DNA from: Brevibacillus brevis
GTDB taxonomy: Bacteria; Bacillota; Bacilli; Brevibacillales; Brevibacillaceae
DNA length: 64,000 bases
Direction of reading: 5' to 3'
NCBI RefSeq assembly: GCF_001039275.2
Contig: NZ_CP030117.1
Coordinates: forward strand, 6,117,001-6,181,000
Shown here: positions 56,289 through 64,000 of the stretch, piece after piece
Layout: each line of letters begins with the position of its first letter
Numbering within the stretch: position 1 is the stretch's first letter
The notes under the pieces: generated by a model
The model's input: only the letters and a program-made list of their open reading frames with translations
Databases searched by the model: none
What the model was told of the DNA's origin: nothing
Position numbers and translations under genes: made by a program

Positions 56289-59200
56289 CTAGCGAATGTC
56301 TTCCAACGGGATTCGGAAGGTAAAGCAGGTGCCCTCTCCTTCTTCGGTATGGACCTGAAGGGTGCCGCCCAACTGTTCAACCTCTTGTTTGACAATGGAC
56401 AGGCCAATTCCTCTGCCCGATACGAGACTTGCGTTTTCTTGTACCGTGACATGCTCCGCCAATGCCAGCTTTAGCTTTTCCATATCGCCGCCCCGCCCAT
56501 CATCACGAATCGTGACGCACAGGGAAGTATCCTCTTGCCAAAGGCGGCATTGAATCTTGCCGCTGCGTTCTTTTCCGCATGCCAATCGTTCTTGCTCTTC
56601 TTCCATTCCATGATCGATCGCATTGTTGAATACGTGAACCAGGCTCCGCGCAAAATTCTCGAATCGCTCCGGATCGACCAGTACTTCTTCAGCATCCCAC
56701 TCGACCGGATCGATCGTCTTATTCAGACGGATGGCGAGCTCACTTACATAGTCTTCATACCGGGACAACATGTCCTTCATCGGACGATAGCGGAGCTTGC
56801 GAATACGTTGGAGCAGCTCCTGCTGAGCTTCCCCCTGTATCAGACTGGTGATCTCATGCTCGAAGCTTTCCCACCGCTCTTTTGCAATGGTGTACACATG
56901 CTCGTTATGATCGAGGAACCCGACCCCGAGCTTGTGCTGCATGATCGACAAATCTTGTTGCATCGCAGCTTGAACCTCTGCAAATGACTGCTGGGCGCGC
57001 ACATCCTCGGCGGACAGGTGTACTTCGGACTTTGCCCATTGAATTAACCACGACTCCAGATCATGCAGCTTTTGCGGTGTATGAATCAAGTGTAATTGAC
57101 TGAAGTCACCTTTAAACTGATGAATCTGAGCGACCAATTTGAATAGTTTCTCGGAATCCGCCATCTCTTCTTTCAGGACCCGCTTCCACCCATCCTCAAA
57201 GAAAGCGTCAAAAGCCCGCAGTACCTTTTGGAAGAGCGGGAGACTAATCGCTACCGTTACGACCATATTCAACCTTTGCCATTCTCGCTCCATCTTTGAT
57301 TTGAGCGCCCGCTGCTCACTCATATCAGTCAGAATCAGCATCAACCCCTCTGGCGAATCTCGCCGATCTTCATATATCGGCTTACACGCCAGCTTCAACG
57401 GCATTTGATTGATCTGGATTTCTGTAGGAAACAGACTGAGATACAGCTCTTTTTGCCCTTGGTCTTTTGCTCCAAAGTACTTTTCCAAAAGAGATTCAAT
57501 AAACACGCGGTCCTCAGGGCGATCTGGATATAACAGCTCTGCGACCGATACCCCAGCCAGTTCTCTGCCAAAAATCCGGAGACATTCCCGACTGTATTCG
57601 GAATGGACCAGCAGGTTTTTGGAAAAAGAAAGGAAGCCTTGTCCCGCATTGTTTAACAGATTTTTATTCGCCTGTAAAAGTGCCTGAATCTCATTGGTAC
57701 GCTCTGTCACAATCTTTTCCAAGGATTGATTCCATTGCTCCAATTGATGATACAGTCTCGCATTTTCAATAAAGATCGCAATTTGCGAGAAAATCAGTCT
57801 GAGCGGCTCTGAGCGTTTTTCGTTGAACACATGTGTCGTCTCGTTGTTCTCCAAATATATGACACCGATCATTTTGCCTTGCTGCCATAGCGGGGAGCAT
57901 AGAATCGATTTCGGCTTGTGCTTCGCGATGTACGTATCGCGGAAAAAGACACCTTCAACCGAAGCATTGTGGAGCACCAGCATCTCTTCTGTGCGAATGG
58001 TGTAATTCACAACGGCGACAGAGAGCATCCCGCTATGCTCATACGGGACAGACTGCATGATCTCCACGTCCAAATCGACAGAGCCTGCCGCTTCGATGAG
58101 CCAGTCACCATCTTTTTTCAGCAGGAGGATTCCTTTCTCCGCACCTGCATTGCTCATCACCGTGCGCAGCATCGTCGCCAACAGCATTTCCAGGCGGAGC
58201 TCGCTGGCAATCGTTTGCGACGCCTTGATGACACTCATTAAATCGACAAGGTCTGCTGTCTGGTCAGTCGTGGCAATCTCGGCGGAAGCTCCCATGCTTC
58301 TTACCCGTTGCAAAAGATAAGGGTACCGTTCCCCAATCTCTCGTGCCTTGGCGACCGCTCCCCAAAGCATGTAAACCTCGTGCGCCTCTGTCATGTATAC
58401 CTTCGCAATCGTTTCGAGTCCGAGTGCCAAGTAATGCTGGGCAGCCAATTCATTTGCCATAGCCTCGTTTTGCAAGAAAACATCCTTTTTGGCGAGTTGA
58501 ACCGCCTGTTCATAATAAGGACCTGCTTCTTGTTTGTTCTCAGTGACACGCAGCCACTCAGCATACATCAGCAACCACTTGTGCTGAAAATTTTCCGGGC
58601 ATTCGTTTGCCCACGTCTTCATCTTCTTGATATTTGCTTTGATTTTTTTCCCATACTTCGATTTTTCCTGTCGGCTGGCGTTCTCATAGAGCCCTGTTAA
58701 TGCCAGTGTTTGCATAAATACTTGTTGGCTGACAAGAACTTGTCCACTGACTGAATCCATCCATTGCTCCGCTTCAGCCAGCAGCTCGGCAGCCTCCAGG
58801 TGGTTCCCGTACATGAGATGAACCATCGATTTATAGTAGTGGTACATGTACCGCTTGTAGCTGTTTCCTTCTTTTTTCAGGTGGCTTACATATGTCGTTT
58901 CGTCAAAACCATCATGGCAAAACGCCGTTCGTTCATCGTCGGACCACCGTGTAAAGGTATGCAGCGCCTGGCGCAATAACAGAAGCCGATCATCGTGATC
59001 AACGACCTTGATTTGTTGAATCATATCGCTGTATTCCTCGATTTGCTGCTCCAATTCTTCCACTGGCACACCGCAGTAGAGCATGGCTTCCAAAAGCCCA
59101 TGGGCATTGTAAGCAGCATAAATGTTGCCGCCACCGTCCAAGCCGAGCTGAATCGCTTTTTTCAGGAGAGGGATATTCGTTCGTGCATGCTCGCACCAGT

Positions 59201-62200
59201 GATTGATCAGTAGGGCAAACGCGCCATACGCCTTCGTCATGGCGATCGGATCGGCGAAGCTGTCTGCTACACGGCAAGCCAATTGCCCAAATTCGTAAGC
59301 CTCTCGATAATTTCCGAATTGAGCAGCTTGTACGATCCCGTAACCGGTATAGCCGTTTGCCGAGGCGACCGCGTTTCCGTGCACGAGCGACAGATGAAGG
59401 GCACGCAATATCGTTAAAGCAAACCAATTGAGATTAACATAGTAAGCAGATGGCCCGGCGTAGCTGATGATGCTCATCGCCATCTGATAATTTTCATCCG
59501 GAACATCCGGCAAATACAGCAGCTCATCTATTTTCCGACCTTTGAGGCGGCGTTTGATGTGAAACATTTCCTTAATGATATCGAGCTTGCCAGGCTTTTT
59601 GGGAATCGGTACGCCCAATAACCCCAAGGCTTCGCTTGCGATCTCCATGACACGCGGAAATTCAGCCAGTCGTGTATACATGCGAATTTCCATTTCCAAA
59701 ATGCGAACGCGTTCTCTGTCTGTTTTGGCATGCTGCATCCCGCGTTCAAACAATTGTTTTGCCTCATCCAATTGGTTACAGAGGTACGTCGTCTCCGCAG
59801 ACAACGCACACAGCTCCATGGTCAGATCATGATTGTGCTGCCAGCCCTCTTCCCCGACCAGCTCGAGACCACGTTGGAAGTACTGCAACGCGGATTCAAA
59901 TGCCGCAGAGGATTTCGCTTTTTGACCCGCGAGCAAATGACAATGCGCTACATGAATGCGCTCCGCCTGATCCTCCAGTATCTCTTTGCCCCGATACATA
60001 TGATCGCAAATTTCGAACAAGAAGCCAGATTCGCTCCCTTGGGACATTTCCCACATCATCCTGCCCAGCTTGACGTGAATCTGTCCTCGTTCTTCCTCTG
60101 CTAACAACGAATAGGCGGCCTGTTGAATGCGATCATGCACAAAACGGAAACGAATCCGCATCTGAGACGCCACTTCTTCTTCCACGAGCGCAACGTAAGT
60201 CAGATATTCCGCTCCTTCAATCGGATAGATGAGACCTTCCTCAATCGCAGGCCGTATATGCTGGATGGCTTCTGACTCCGTTTGATTTCGTGACTTGGCT
60301 ATCAAATGAAGCAAAAACGAGTTTCCCAGACAAGCCGCATAACCGAGCTGCTTCTGAGTGGAATCAGGCAGTCTTCTCATTTTTTCTACGAGAAAATCTG
60401 CCACATTTTCCGTAGTACCCAGCTTCTCGATTTCGGCCAAATCCCATTGCCAGTTCTGTTCTTCTCTCTCATACCACAGCAAGTTCCGATCATACAGCGT
60501 TTTAATGAATTCTCTTACATAAAACGGATTCCCGGCTGTTTTCTGCATGATAATCGTAACCAGCGGCTTCGTCATCTCCGGATCACTATGCAACGCATCC
60601 GCCAGCATCGCATTGAATTCGGGGTCTCGAAGCGGCAGTAACGTAAATTGGCGCAAGATGCGGCTCTTGATGCCTGTCTCTGTCAAAATGGCAATCAACG
60701 GATTCATCGTACCGCCATCATGCTCACGATAAGCGCAAATCAACAGAAAATGACTAATCTGCATATCCGCAACCAACTCTCGGATCAGGAAAAGCGAAGA
60801 AGAATCCGCCCACTGCAAATCATCCAGGAACAAGACGAGTGGATGGTCTGGTCGCGCCCAAATCCGAATAAAGCGTTGCATCACCCATTGAAAGCGATTT
60901 TTTGCTTCTGCTGCCGGCAGCTCAGGTACGGCAGGCTGTTTGCCGATAACTGTCTCAAGCTGTGGAATGACATCCACGATCACTTGACCAAGTCCTTGCA
61001 TGGCGTCGAGTATCATCTCTCGCCAAGCGAGCAGCTCGCGTTCATGACCTGCCAAGAGCTGCTTGATCAAATCCTGAAAGATTTGAATGATGGCCGAATA
61101 CGGAACGGCCTGATTATAATGGTCGAACTTTCCTGAAACAAAACGTCCCCGGCCTCTCAAAAACGCTTTTTGCGCTTCCAGCACGAGCGCAGATTTACCC
61201 ACGCCCGCAGAGCCACTGAGGAGAACTATCCTCGTAGCGCCGTTCGTGACTTGCTCAAATGCATCGATGAGCATTTGGATTTCCTGCTCACGTCCATACA
61301 GCCTCTCTGGAATCCGCAAGTGATCGGCACGGTCTTCTAAAGCAAGCGGAAAAGGCGTAATCAAACCGTTTTGTTCAAGTTGATCAAAGCAGCGCTGTAG
61401 GTCTGCCAGCAAGCCAGACATGCTAAAGTAGCGATCCTCTGTATTTTTTGACAGACACTTCATCACAATGTCCGATAGAATCTCTGGAACGGATGGTTTT
61501 ACACTGGAGGGAGCGAGCGGCTTTCTCGCCATATGAGCATGTATGAGTTCAAGCATGTCCGAAGTTAAAAAGGGCAGCTTTCCAGTCAATAACTCGTAGA
61601 GCGTGACACCAAAAGAATAAATATCGGAGCGGTAATCGACGGTGCGATTCATCCTCCCCGTCTGCTCCGGCGAGACGTAGCGAAGATTCCCCTTCCATTC
61701 TTTTGGATTCATCACACTTTGGTATTCTTGGTGGCATTTCGTCGCCAACCCAAAGCTAACAAGCTTTACCTCATAGGTTTCAGGATGAACCAGGATATGA
61801 TCGGGATTTACATCCTTATGAATGATTCCGTGCTGATGGATTTCCTTCAAGCAGGAAGCCATGCGGACTGCAATGAAGAGCATCTCCTTCAGTGACAGTC
61901 CTTTCATTTTCATAAGCAAGGAGAGCGGCACTCCCCCGAAATCTTCCGTGATCATTATGGTCTCACGGTTGTGATTAACGAGTTCGATGATCGTTTCCAC
62001 TGCATTGGATTCCAGTGATTGAAGAATGCGATATTCATGCTTCAGTTTCCACAGAGATTCCTTATGGGAAGGTCCTTCCATCGGTACTTTGAATAAGACA
62101 GGGAGATTGTCGTTATTTCTGTAACCCCGATAAATTCCCAATTTTGAATGAGTGGAAATCAACTCTGCCACCCTATACCCTGGAACCACGATCATGCCGC

Positions 62201-62204
62201 TCAT
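56289..62204 (-). CDS. Giant multidomain signalling protein: kinase-like, AAA ATPase, GAF, PAS, HPt and CheA-like HATPase
   Basis: The 1971-residue protein starts with a Ser/Thr-kinase fold (residues 1-280), and a STAND/AAA ATPase follows with Walker A GSAGVGKS at about 331-338. An alpha-helical TPR-like region of about 550 residues leads to a GAF domain (about 1250-1400) and a PAS-like domain. An HPt-like segment has IHQFKGDFSQL with the His, and a CheA-like ATPase domain has FNNAIDHGME, RDDGRGGD and GRGIGLSIVKQE. The kinase domain is degenerate: the catalytic loop reads HKDVNPDHIL, where HRDxxxxN is expected, and DFG reads SFG. Two metal-binding residues are thus changed, so it is probably a pseudokinase. 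The ATG at 62204 follows GGAG; a GTG at 62213 is less likely. The output is probably the CheY-like protein at 55882. Confidence 0.92.
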   Translation of the reverse strand: MSGMIVVPGYRVAELISTHSKLGIYRGYRNNDNLPVLFKVPMEGPSHKESLWKLKHEYRILQSLESNAVETIIELVNHNRETIMITEDFGGVPLSLLMKMKGLSLKEMLFIAVRMASCLKEIHQHGIIHKDVNPDHILVHPETYEVKLVSFGLATKCHQEYQSVMNPKEWKGNLRYVSPEQTGRMNRTVDYRSDIYSFGVTLYELLTGKLPFLTSDMLELIHAHMARKPLAPSSVKPSVPEILSDIVMKCLSKNTEDRYFSMSGLLADLQRCFDQLEQNGLITPFPLALEDRADHLRIPERLYGREQEIQMLIDAFEQVTNGATRIVLLSGSAGVGKSALVLEAQKAFLRGRGRFVSGKFDHYNQAVPYSAIIQIFQDLIKQLLAGHERELLAWREMILDAMQGLGQVIVDVIPQLETVIGKQPAVPELPAAEAKNRFQWVMQRFIRIWARPDHPLVLFLDDLQWADSSSLFLIRELVADMQISHFLLICAYREHDGGTMNPLIAILTETGIKSRILRQFTLLPLRDPEFNAMLADALHSDPEMTKPLVTIIMQKTAGNPFYVREFIKTLYDRNLLWYEREEQNWQWDLAEIEKLGTTENVADFLVEKMRRLPDSTQKQLGYAACLGNSFLLHLIAKSRNQTESEAIQHIRPAIEEGLIYPIEGAEYLTYVALVEEEVASQMRIRFRFVHDRIQQAAYSLLAEEERGQIHVKLGRMMWEMSQGSESGFLFEICDHMYRGKEILEDQAERIHVAHCHLLAGQKAKSSAAFESALQYFQRGLELVGEEGWQHNHDLTMELCALSAETTYLCNQLDEAKQLFERGMQHAKTDRERVRILEMEIRMYTRLAEFPRVMEIASEALGLLGVPIPKKPGKLDIIKEMFHIKRRLKGRKIDELLYLPDVPDENYQMAMSIISYAGPSAYYVNLNWFALTILRALHLSLVHGNAVASANGYTGYGIVQAAQFGNYREAYEFGQLACRVADSFADPIAMTKAYGAFALLINHWCEHARTNIPLLKKAIQLGLDGGGNIYAAYNAHGLLEAMLYCGVPVEELEQQIEEYSDMIQQIKVVDHDDRLLLLRQALHTFTRWSDDERTAFCHDGFDETTYVSHLKKEGNSYKRYMYHYYKSMVHLMYGNHLEAAELLAEAEQWMDSVSGQVLVSQQVFMQTLALTGLYENASRQEKSKYGKKIKANIKKMKTWANECPENFQHKWLLMYAEWLRVTENKQEAGPYYEQAVQLAKKDVFLQNEAMANELAAQHYLALGLETIAKVYMTEAHEVYMLWGAVAKAREIGERYPYLLQRVRSMGASAEIATTDQTADLVDLMSVIKASQTIASELRLEMLLATMLRTVMSNAGAEKGILLLKKDGDWLIEAAGSVDLDVEIMQSVPYEHSGMLSVAVVNYTIRTEEMLVLHNASVEGVFFRDTYIAKHKPKSILCSPLWQQGKMIGVIYLENNETTHVFNEKRSEPLRLIFSQIAIFIENARLYHQLEQWNQSLEKIVTERTNEIQALLQANKNLLNNAGQGFLSFSKNLLVHSEYSRECLRIFGRELAGVSVAELLYPDRPEDRVFIESLLEKYFGAKDQGQKELYLSLFPTEIQINQMPLKLACKPIYEDRRDSPEGLMLILTDMSEQRALKSKMEREWQRLNMVVTVAISLPLFQKVLRAFDAFFEDGWKRVLKEEMADSEKLFKLVAQIHQFKGDFSQLHLIHTPQKLHDLESWLIQWAKSEVHLSAEDVRAQQSFAEVQAAMQQDLSIMQHKLGVGFLDHNEHVYTIAKERWESFEHEITSLIQGEAQQELLQRIRKLRYRPMKDMLSRYEDYVSELAIRLNKTIDPVEWDAEEVLVDPERFENFARSLVHVFNNAIDHGMEEEQERLACGKERSGKIQCRLWQEDTSLCVTIRDDGRGGDMEKLKLALAEHVTVQENASLVSGRGIGLSIVKQEVEQLGGTLQVHTEEGEGTCFTFRIPLEDIR

Positions 62205-62333
62205 ACTATCCACTCCATCTTTAGGTAGAACATCCTATCTTTTTAATTGTTGCCCCGGAACAAATAATCTATATTTAATCTATATTCTGTCTTAATATAA
62301 TCTCTTTTTACTATTTTTCAGGGAGGTATAGTT

Positions 62334-62960
62334 TTGTCAAATCTAAGTCGCAGTGTAAGTAACCCGCACAATAATGAAGTGGTCACCTTTTTAAAGACAA
62401 CGGAAGAAACGAATGGCGAATATTTGTTATTCCGTACCGATCTTCCACCGGATAACGGGATTTTTCTACACTATCATACAAAACTTGTCGAAACCTTTGA
62501 AGGTGTAATTGGAAATTTAGAGGTAACTATTGATGGAAAAAAAGTAATCCTGAAGCCGGGAGAGAAGCTAACCATTCCGACAGACAAGGTTCATGGGTTT
62601 CACAACCCCTCTAACGAATTCGTGAGCTTCGATGTCGAAATCCGACCGGCAGGTACTTTTGAAGCGTTTGTCCGCTGTGGATACGGGCTCGATACAGACG
62701 GGCGCAGCTTTTATTTGCCGATTATCAAGCAAAATATCCCAAAAAATATTCTCCTCTTGGGAACGATCTTTCAGATGGGGCAGTTTTATCTCCCAATCAT
62801 TCCGCGCTTCCTGCAAAAAGGCATGTTCGCTGTGTTCGCTGCACTGGCTCGTTGGACAGGCTCAGATAAATCGCTGGAAAAATACTACAAAGCCACTCCC
62901 ACTGCACCAGTCTCTCATTCCGAAATCGAGCAAACAGCGCAAAAGACCTTGCAAGGATAA
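62334..62960 (+). CDS. Cupin-domain protein with hydrophobic C-terminal region
   Basis: The 208-residue protein has a cupin barrel in the first 110 residues: FLHYHTKLVETFEGVIGNLEV carries the metal-type His and Glu residues, and HGFHNPSNEFVSFDVE the second motif. Two hydrophobic stretches follow (LLLGTIFQMGQFYLPII and GMFAVFAALARW) that could be membrane-associated. The start is a TTG at 62334, seven bases after GGGAGG. Cupins of this type can be quercetinase- or isomerase-like; the substrate is unknown. Confidence 0.82.
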   Translation: MSNLSRSVSNPHNNEVVTFLKTTEETNGEYLLFRTDLPPDNGIFLHYHTKLVETFEGVIGNLEVTIDGKKVILKPGEKLTIPTDKVHGFHNPSNEFVSFDVEIRPAGTFEAFVRCGYGLDTDGRSFYLPIIKQNIPKNILLLGTIFQMGQFYLPIIPRFLQKGMFAVFAALARWTGSDKSLEKYYKATPTAPVSHSEIEQTAQKTLQG

Positions 62961-63071
62961 AATGGGAAAGACACCATTGGGATTACTCCAGCTTGGTGTC
63001 CTCCACGCTTCTTATATCCATATATTCCAACCTGGATTCGTTGTTTTAACGTGTAAGCTCAGGTAACTACT

Positions 63072-63806
63072 TCACCGTATCAGAGCATCAAGCTGCTCTT
63101 GCACGTTGTTTTGGCACATGCCTCCATGATAACAAATGATACTATTAATTTCCAAGTTCTCGAATTTTTTTAATGAGTTTACTGCTATTTCCATATCGAG
63201 AGTGTTTTGCGGAATCGGTCCTCGTAGCGCTTCGTTCATGTACACCATAGCATCGCCTGCTATCAAGGTCTTGCTATCCTGTACATAAAGGCTGATATGC
63301 CCCGGCGTATGTCCGGGAGTATGAATAATGCGAATTCCCCCACAATACGGCAGAATCTCTGCATCTGCCAGCGTCTTGTGCACCATTGCCTTTGGCGGAT
63401 TTTCGCAAAGCCGTTGCAAGTACTCGCGTTCCTTTTCAGGCAACATCGCAAGTAAAGGGGCCATGCTTTGGGGGTTTGCTTTGAGGAGAGGGCGTGTGCC
63501 TTCAATATACGGCTGATCTAGCTCATGCGCGTATATTTCAACCTGTCCGCCAAGCTCACGAACGATTTCTGGAAGACCGCCGATATGATCAACGTCTTGA
63601 TGTGTCAAAATGATAGCCTGCAAACGCTCAGGGGGGATGCCAGCACGGCTCATCTCCTGACGAATGGTCTCCCAGGAACCAGGCATTCCTGTATCTACTA
63701 ATACCGCTCGATTATCATCCCAAAGTAAGGTGGGATTGATCACCATCGGCTTGCCAAATGCCTCTCCTTGCAACGGAATCATTTTCACACCTGTGTTTGC
63801 TTTCAT
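63072..63806 (-). CDS. Metallo-beta-lactamase-fold hydrolase
   Basis: The 244-residue protein has the metal motifs ILTHQDVDHIGGLPE, IHTPGHTPGHISLY, LIAGDAMVY and a C-terminal CYHGG. These fit the MBL family near glyoxalase II and lactonase-like enzymes. The first motif reads THQDVDH in place of HxHxDH, so the first His of the pair is shifted as in several glyoxalase-like relatives. The ATG follows GAGGAGG. A perfect sigma-A promoter overlapped by palindromic AT-rich repeats lies upstream, which implies repressor control. Confidence 0.88.
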   Translation of the reverse strand: MKANTGVKMIPLQGEAFGKPMVINPTLLWDDNRAVLVDTGMPGSWETIRQEMSRAGIPPERLQAIILTHQDVDHIGGLPEIVRELGGQVEIYAHELDQPYIEGTRPLLKANPQSMAPLLAMLPEKEREYLQRLCENPPKAMVHKTLADAEILPYCGGIRIIHTPGHTPGHISLYVQDSKTLIAGDAMVYMNEALRGPIPQNTLDMEIAVNSLKKFENLEINSIICYHGGMCQNNVQEQLDALIR

Positions 63807-63871
63807 ACGCTATTCCTCCTCACACCATTTCATCGCACAACTACTTTTTATCACGGAGCGAGGAGTTTTTT

Positions 63872-63914
63872 CAACATAAAAATATTTAATTATAACACAA
63901 ATAAAAATATTTGT
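63872..63914. promoter_or_regulatory. Tandem AT-rich operator-like repeats on the MBL promoter
   Basis: ACAAATA, AAAA, TATTTGT (63897-63914) is a perfect 7-4-7 palindrome in the promoter spacer. A second partly matching copy, CAACATAAAAATATTTAA (63872-63889), lies just past the -10. They suggest a MarR-, TetR- or ArsR-type repressor encoded outside the window. Confidence 0.6.
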
Positions 63915-63917
63915 CAA
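63889..63917 (-). promoter_or_regulatory. Consensus sigma-A promoter of the MBL-fold hydrolase gene
   Basis: On the minus strand TTGACA (63917-63912), 17 bases, TATAAT (63894-63889); both hexamers are perfect. Confidence 0.9.
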
Positions 63918-64000
63918 CATGTTTTCGAGACATCTTCTTGTACAAAAAAGACCTCCGAAATACGCGGTCGCTCCTTCCCAAGCAGACCGCGTTGGCATTC

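Noticed and set aside
62961..63071. GACACC/GGTGTC hairpin after the cupin gene as a terminator
   Set aside because: The stem has no T-run on either strand and the loop is long, so I do not call it.
63810..63998. Small open frame on the minus strand at the window end
   Set aside because: It crosses the consensus promoter and operators of the MBL gene and has no ribosome site; a gene end beyond the window cannot be judged.

Overview
The window looks like chromosomal DNA of a low-to-mid GC, spore-forming-type Firmicute, most likely a Brevibacillus (inference from gene content and protein style, not from a search). Supporting signs are strong GGAGG-type ribosome sites, frequent GTG and TTG starts, sigma-A promoters, a SAM-I riboswitch in front of metQNI, a yclNOPQ-type petrobactin importer, a 6S RNA next to recQ, and two sigma-54 promoters each tied to an enhancer-binding activator. 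No rRNA, tRNA, CRISPR array, phage or transposase gene was seen; mobile DNA is limited to small palindromic repeats.

Layout. 1-3200: truncated AcoR-type sigma-54 activator, a self-regulated HTH/membrane-protein pair, then a sigma-54-driven aldB-type aldehyde dehydrogenase plus DUF779 protein. 3210-8460: DEAD-box helicase, methyltransferase and an OmpR-type two-component system. 8526-16684: a complete chitobiose PTS operon (EIIB, EIIC, ChbG deacetylase, EIIA, GH4 glycosidase, HAD phosphatase, HPr) driven from a near-consensus sigma-54 promoter and preceded by its LevR-type activator. 16882-22331: a 7TM kinase/NarL-type regulator pair and the Aas/LplT lysophospholipid recycling pair. 22402-26605: secreted nucleotidase, RecQ and 6S RNA. 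26606-29934: a VanRS-like system with DD-carboxypeptidase and VanZ genes, linked by shared 11-bp-phased operator repeats. 30140-36721: SDR oxidoreductase, Fur-box fumarase C, a 199-bp hairpin repeat, MgtC, a MATE pump and a chitin-active lytic polysaccharide monooxygenase. 36958-43490: a PotABCD-type ABC importer in one operon with a nucleoside hydrolase and an adenine deaminase, suggesting purine nucleoside uptake and salvage. 43688-47906: MpsC-like protein, metQNI, and two small proteins. 47976-53921: iron acquisition (YusV-like ATPase behind a Fur promoter with a palindromic element in its leader; yclNOPQ). 54064-64000: repetitive DUF4097 lipoprotein, Crp-family regulator, a CheY-like regulator convergent with a 1971-residue kinase-like/AAA/GAF/HPt/HATPase protein, a cupin and a metallo-beta-lactamase-fold hydrolase.

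Themes. Chitin use is a coherent route: the secreted LPMO (35237-36721) cuts chitin, the PTS imports and phosphorylates chitobiose, ChbG deacetylates it and the GH4 enzyme hydrolyses it. Iron control recurs in fumC, the YusV-like ATPase and yclNOPQ. The most unusual items are the giant kinase whose Ser/Thr kinase domain has lost key catalytic residues, the paired operator repeats of the VanRS-like module, the purine importer built on a polyamine-type ABC scaffold, and a 41-bp near-perfect palindrome ahead of a DJ-1/PfpI gene.
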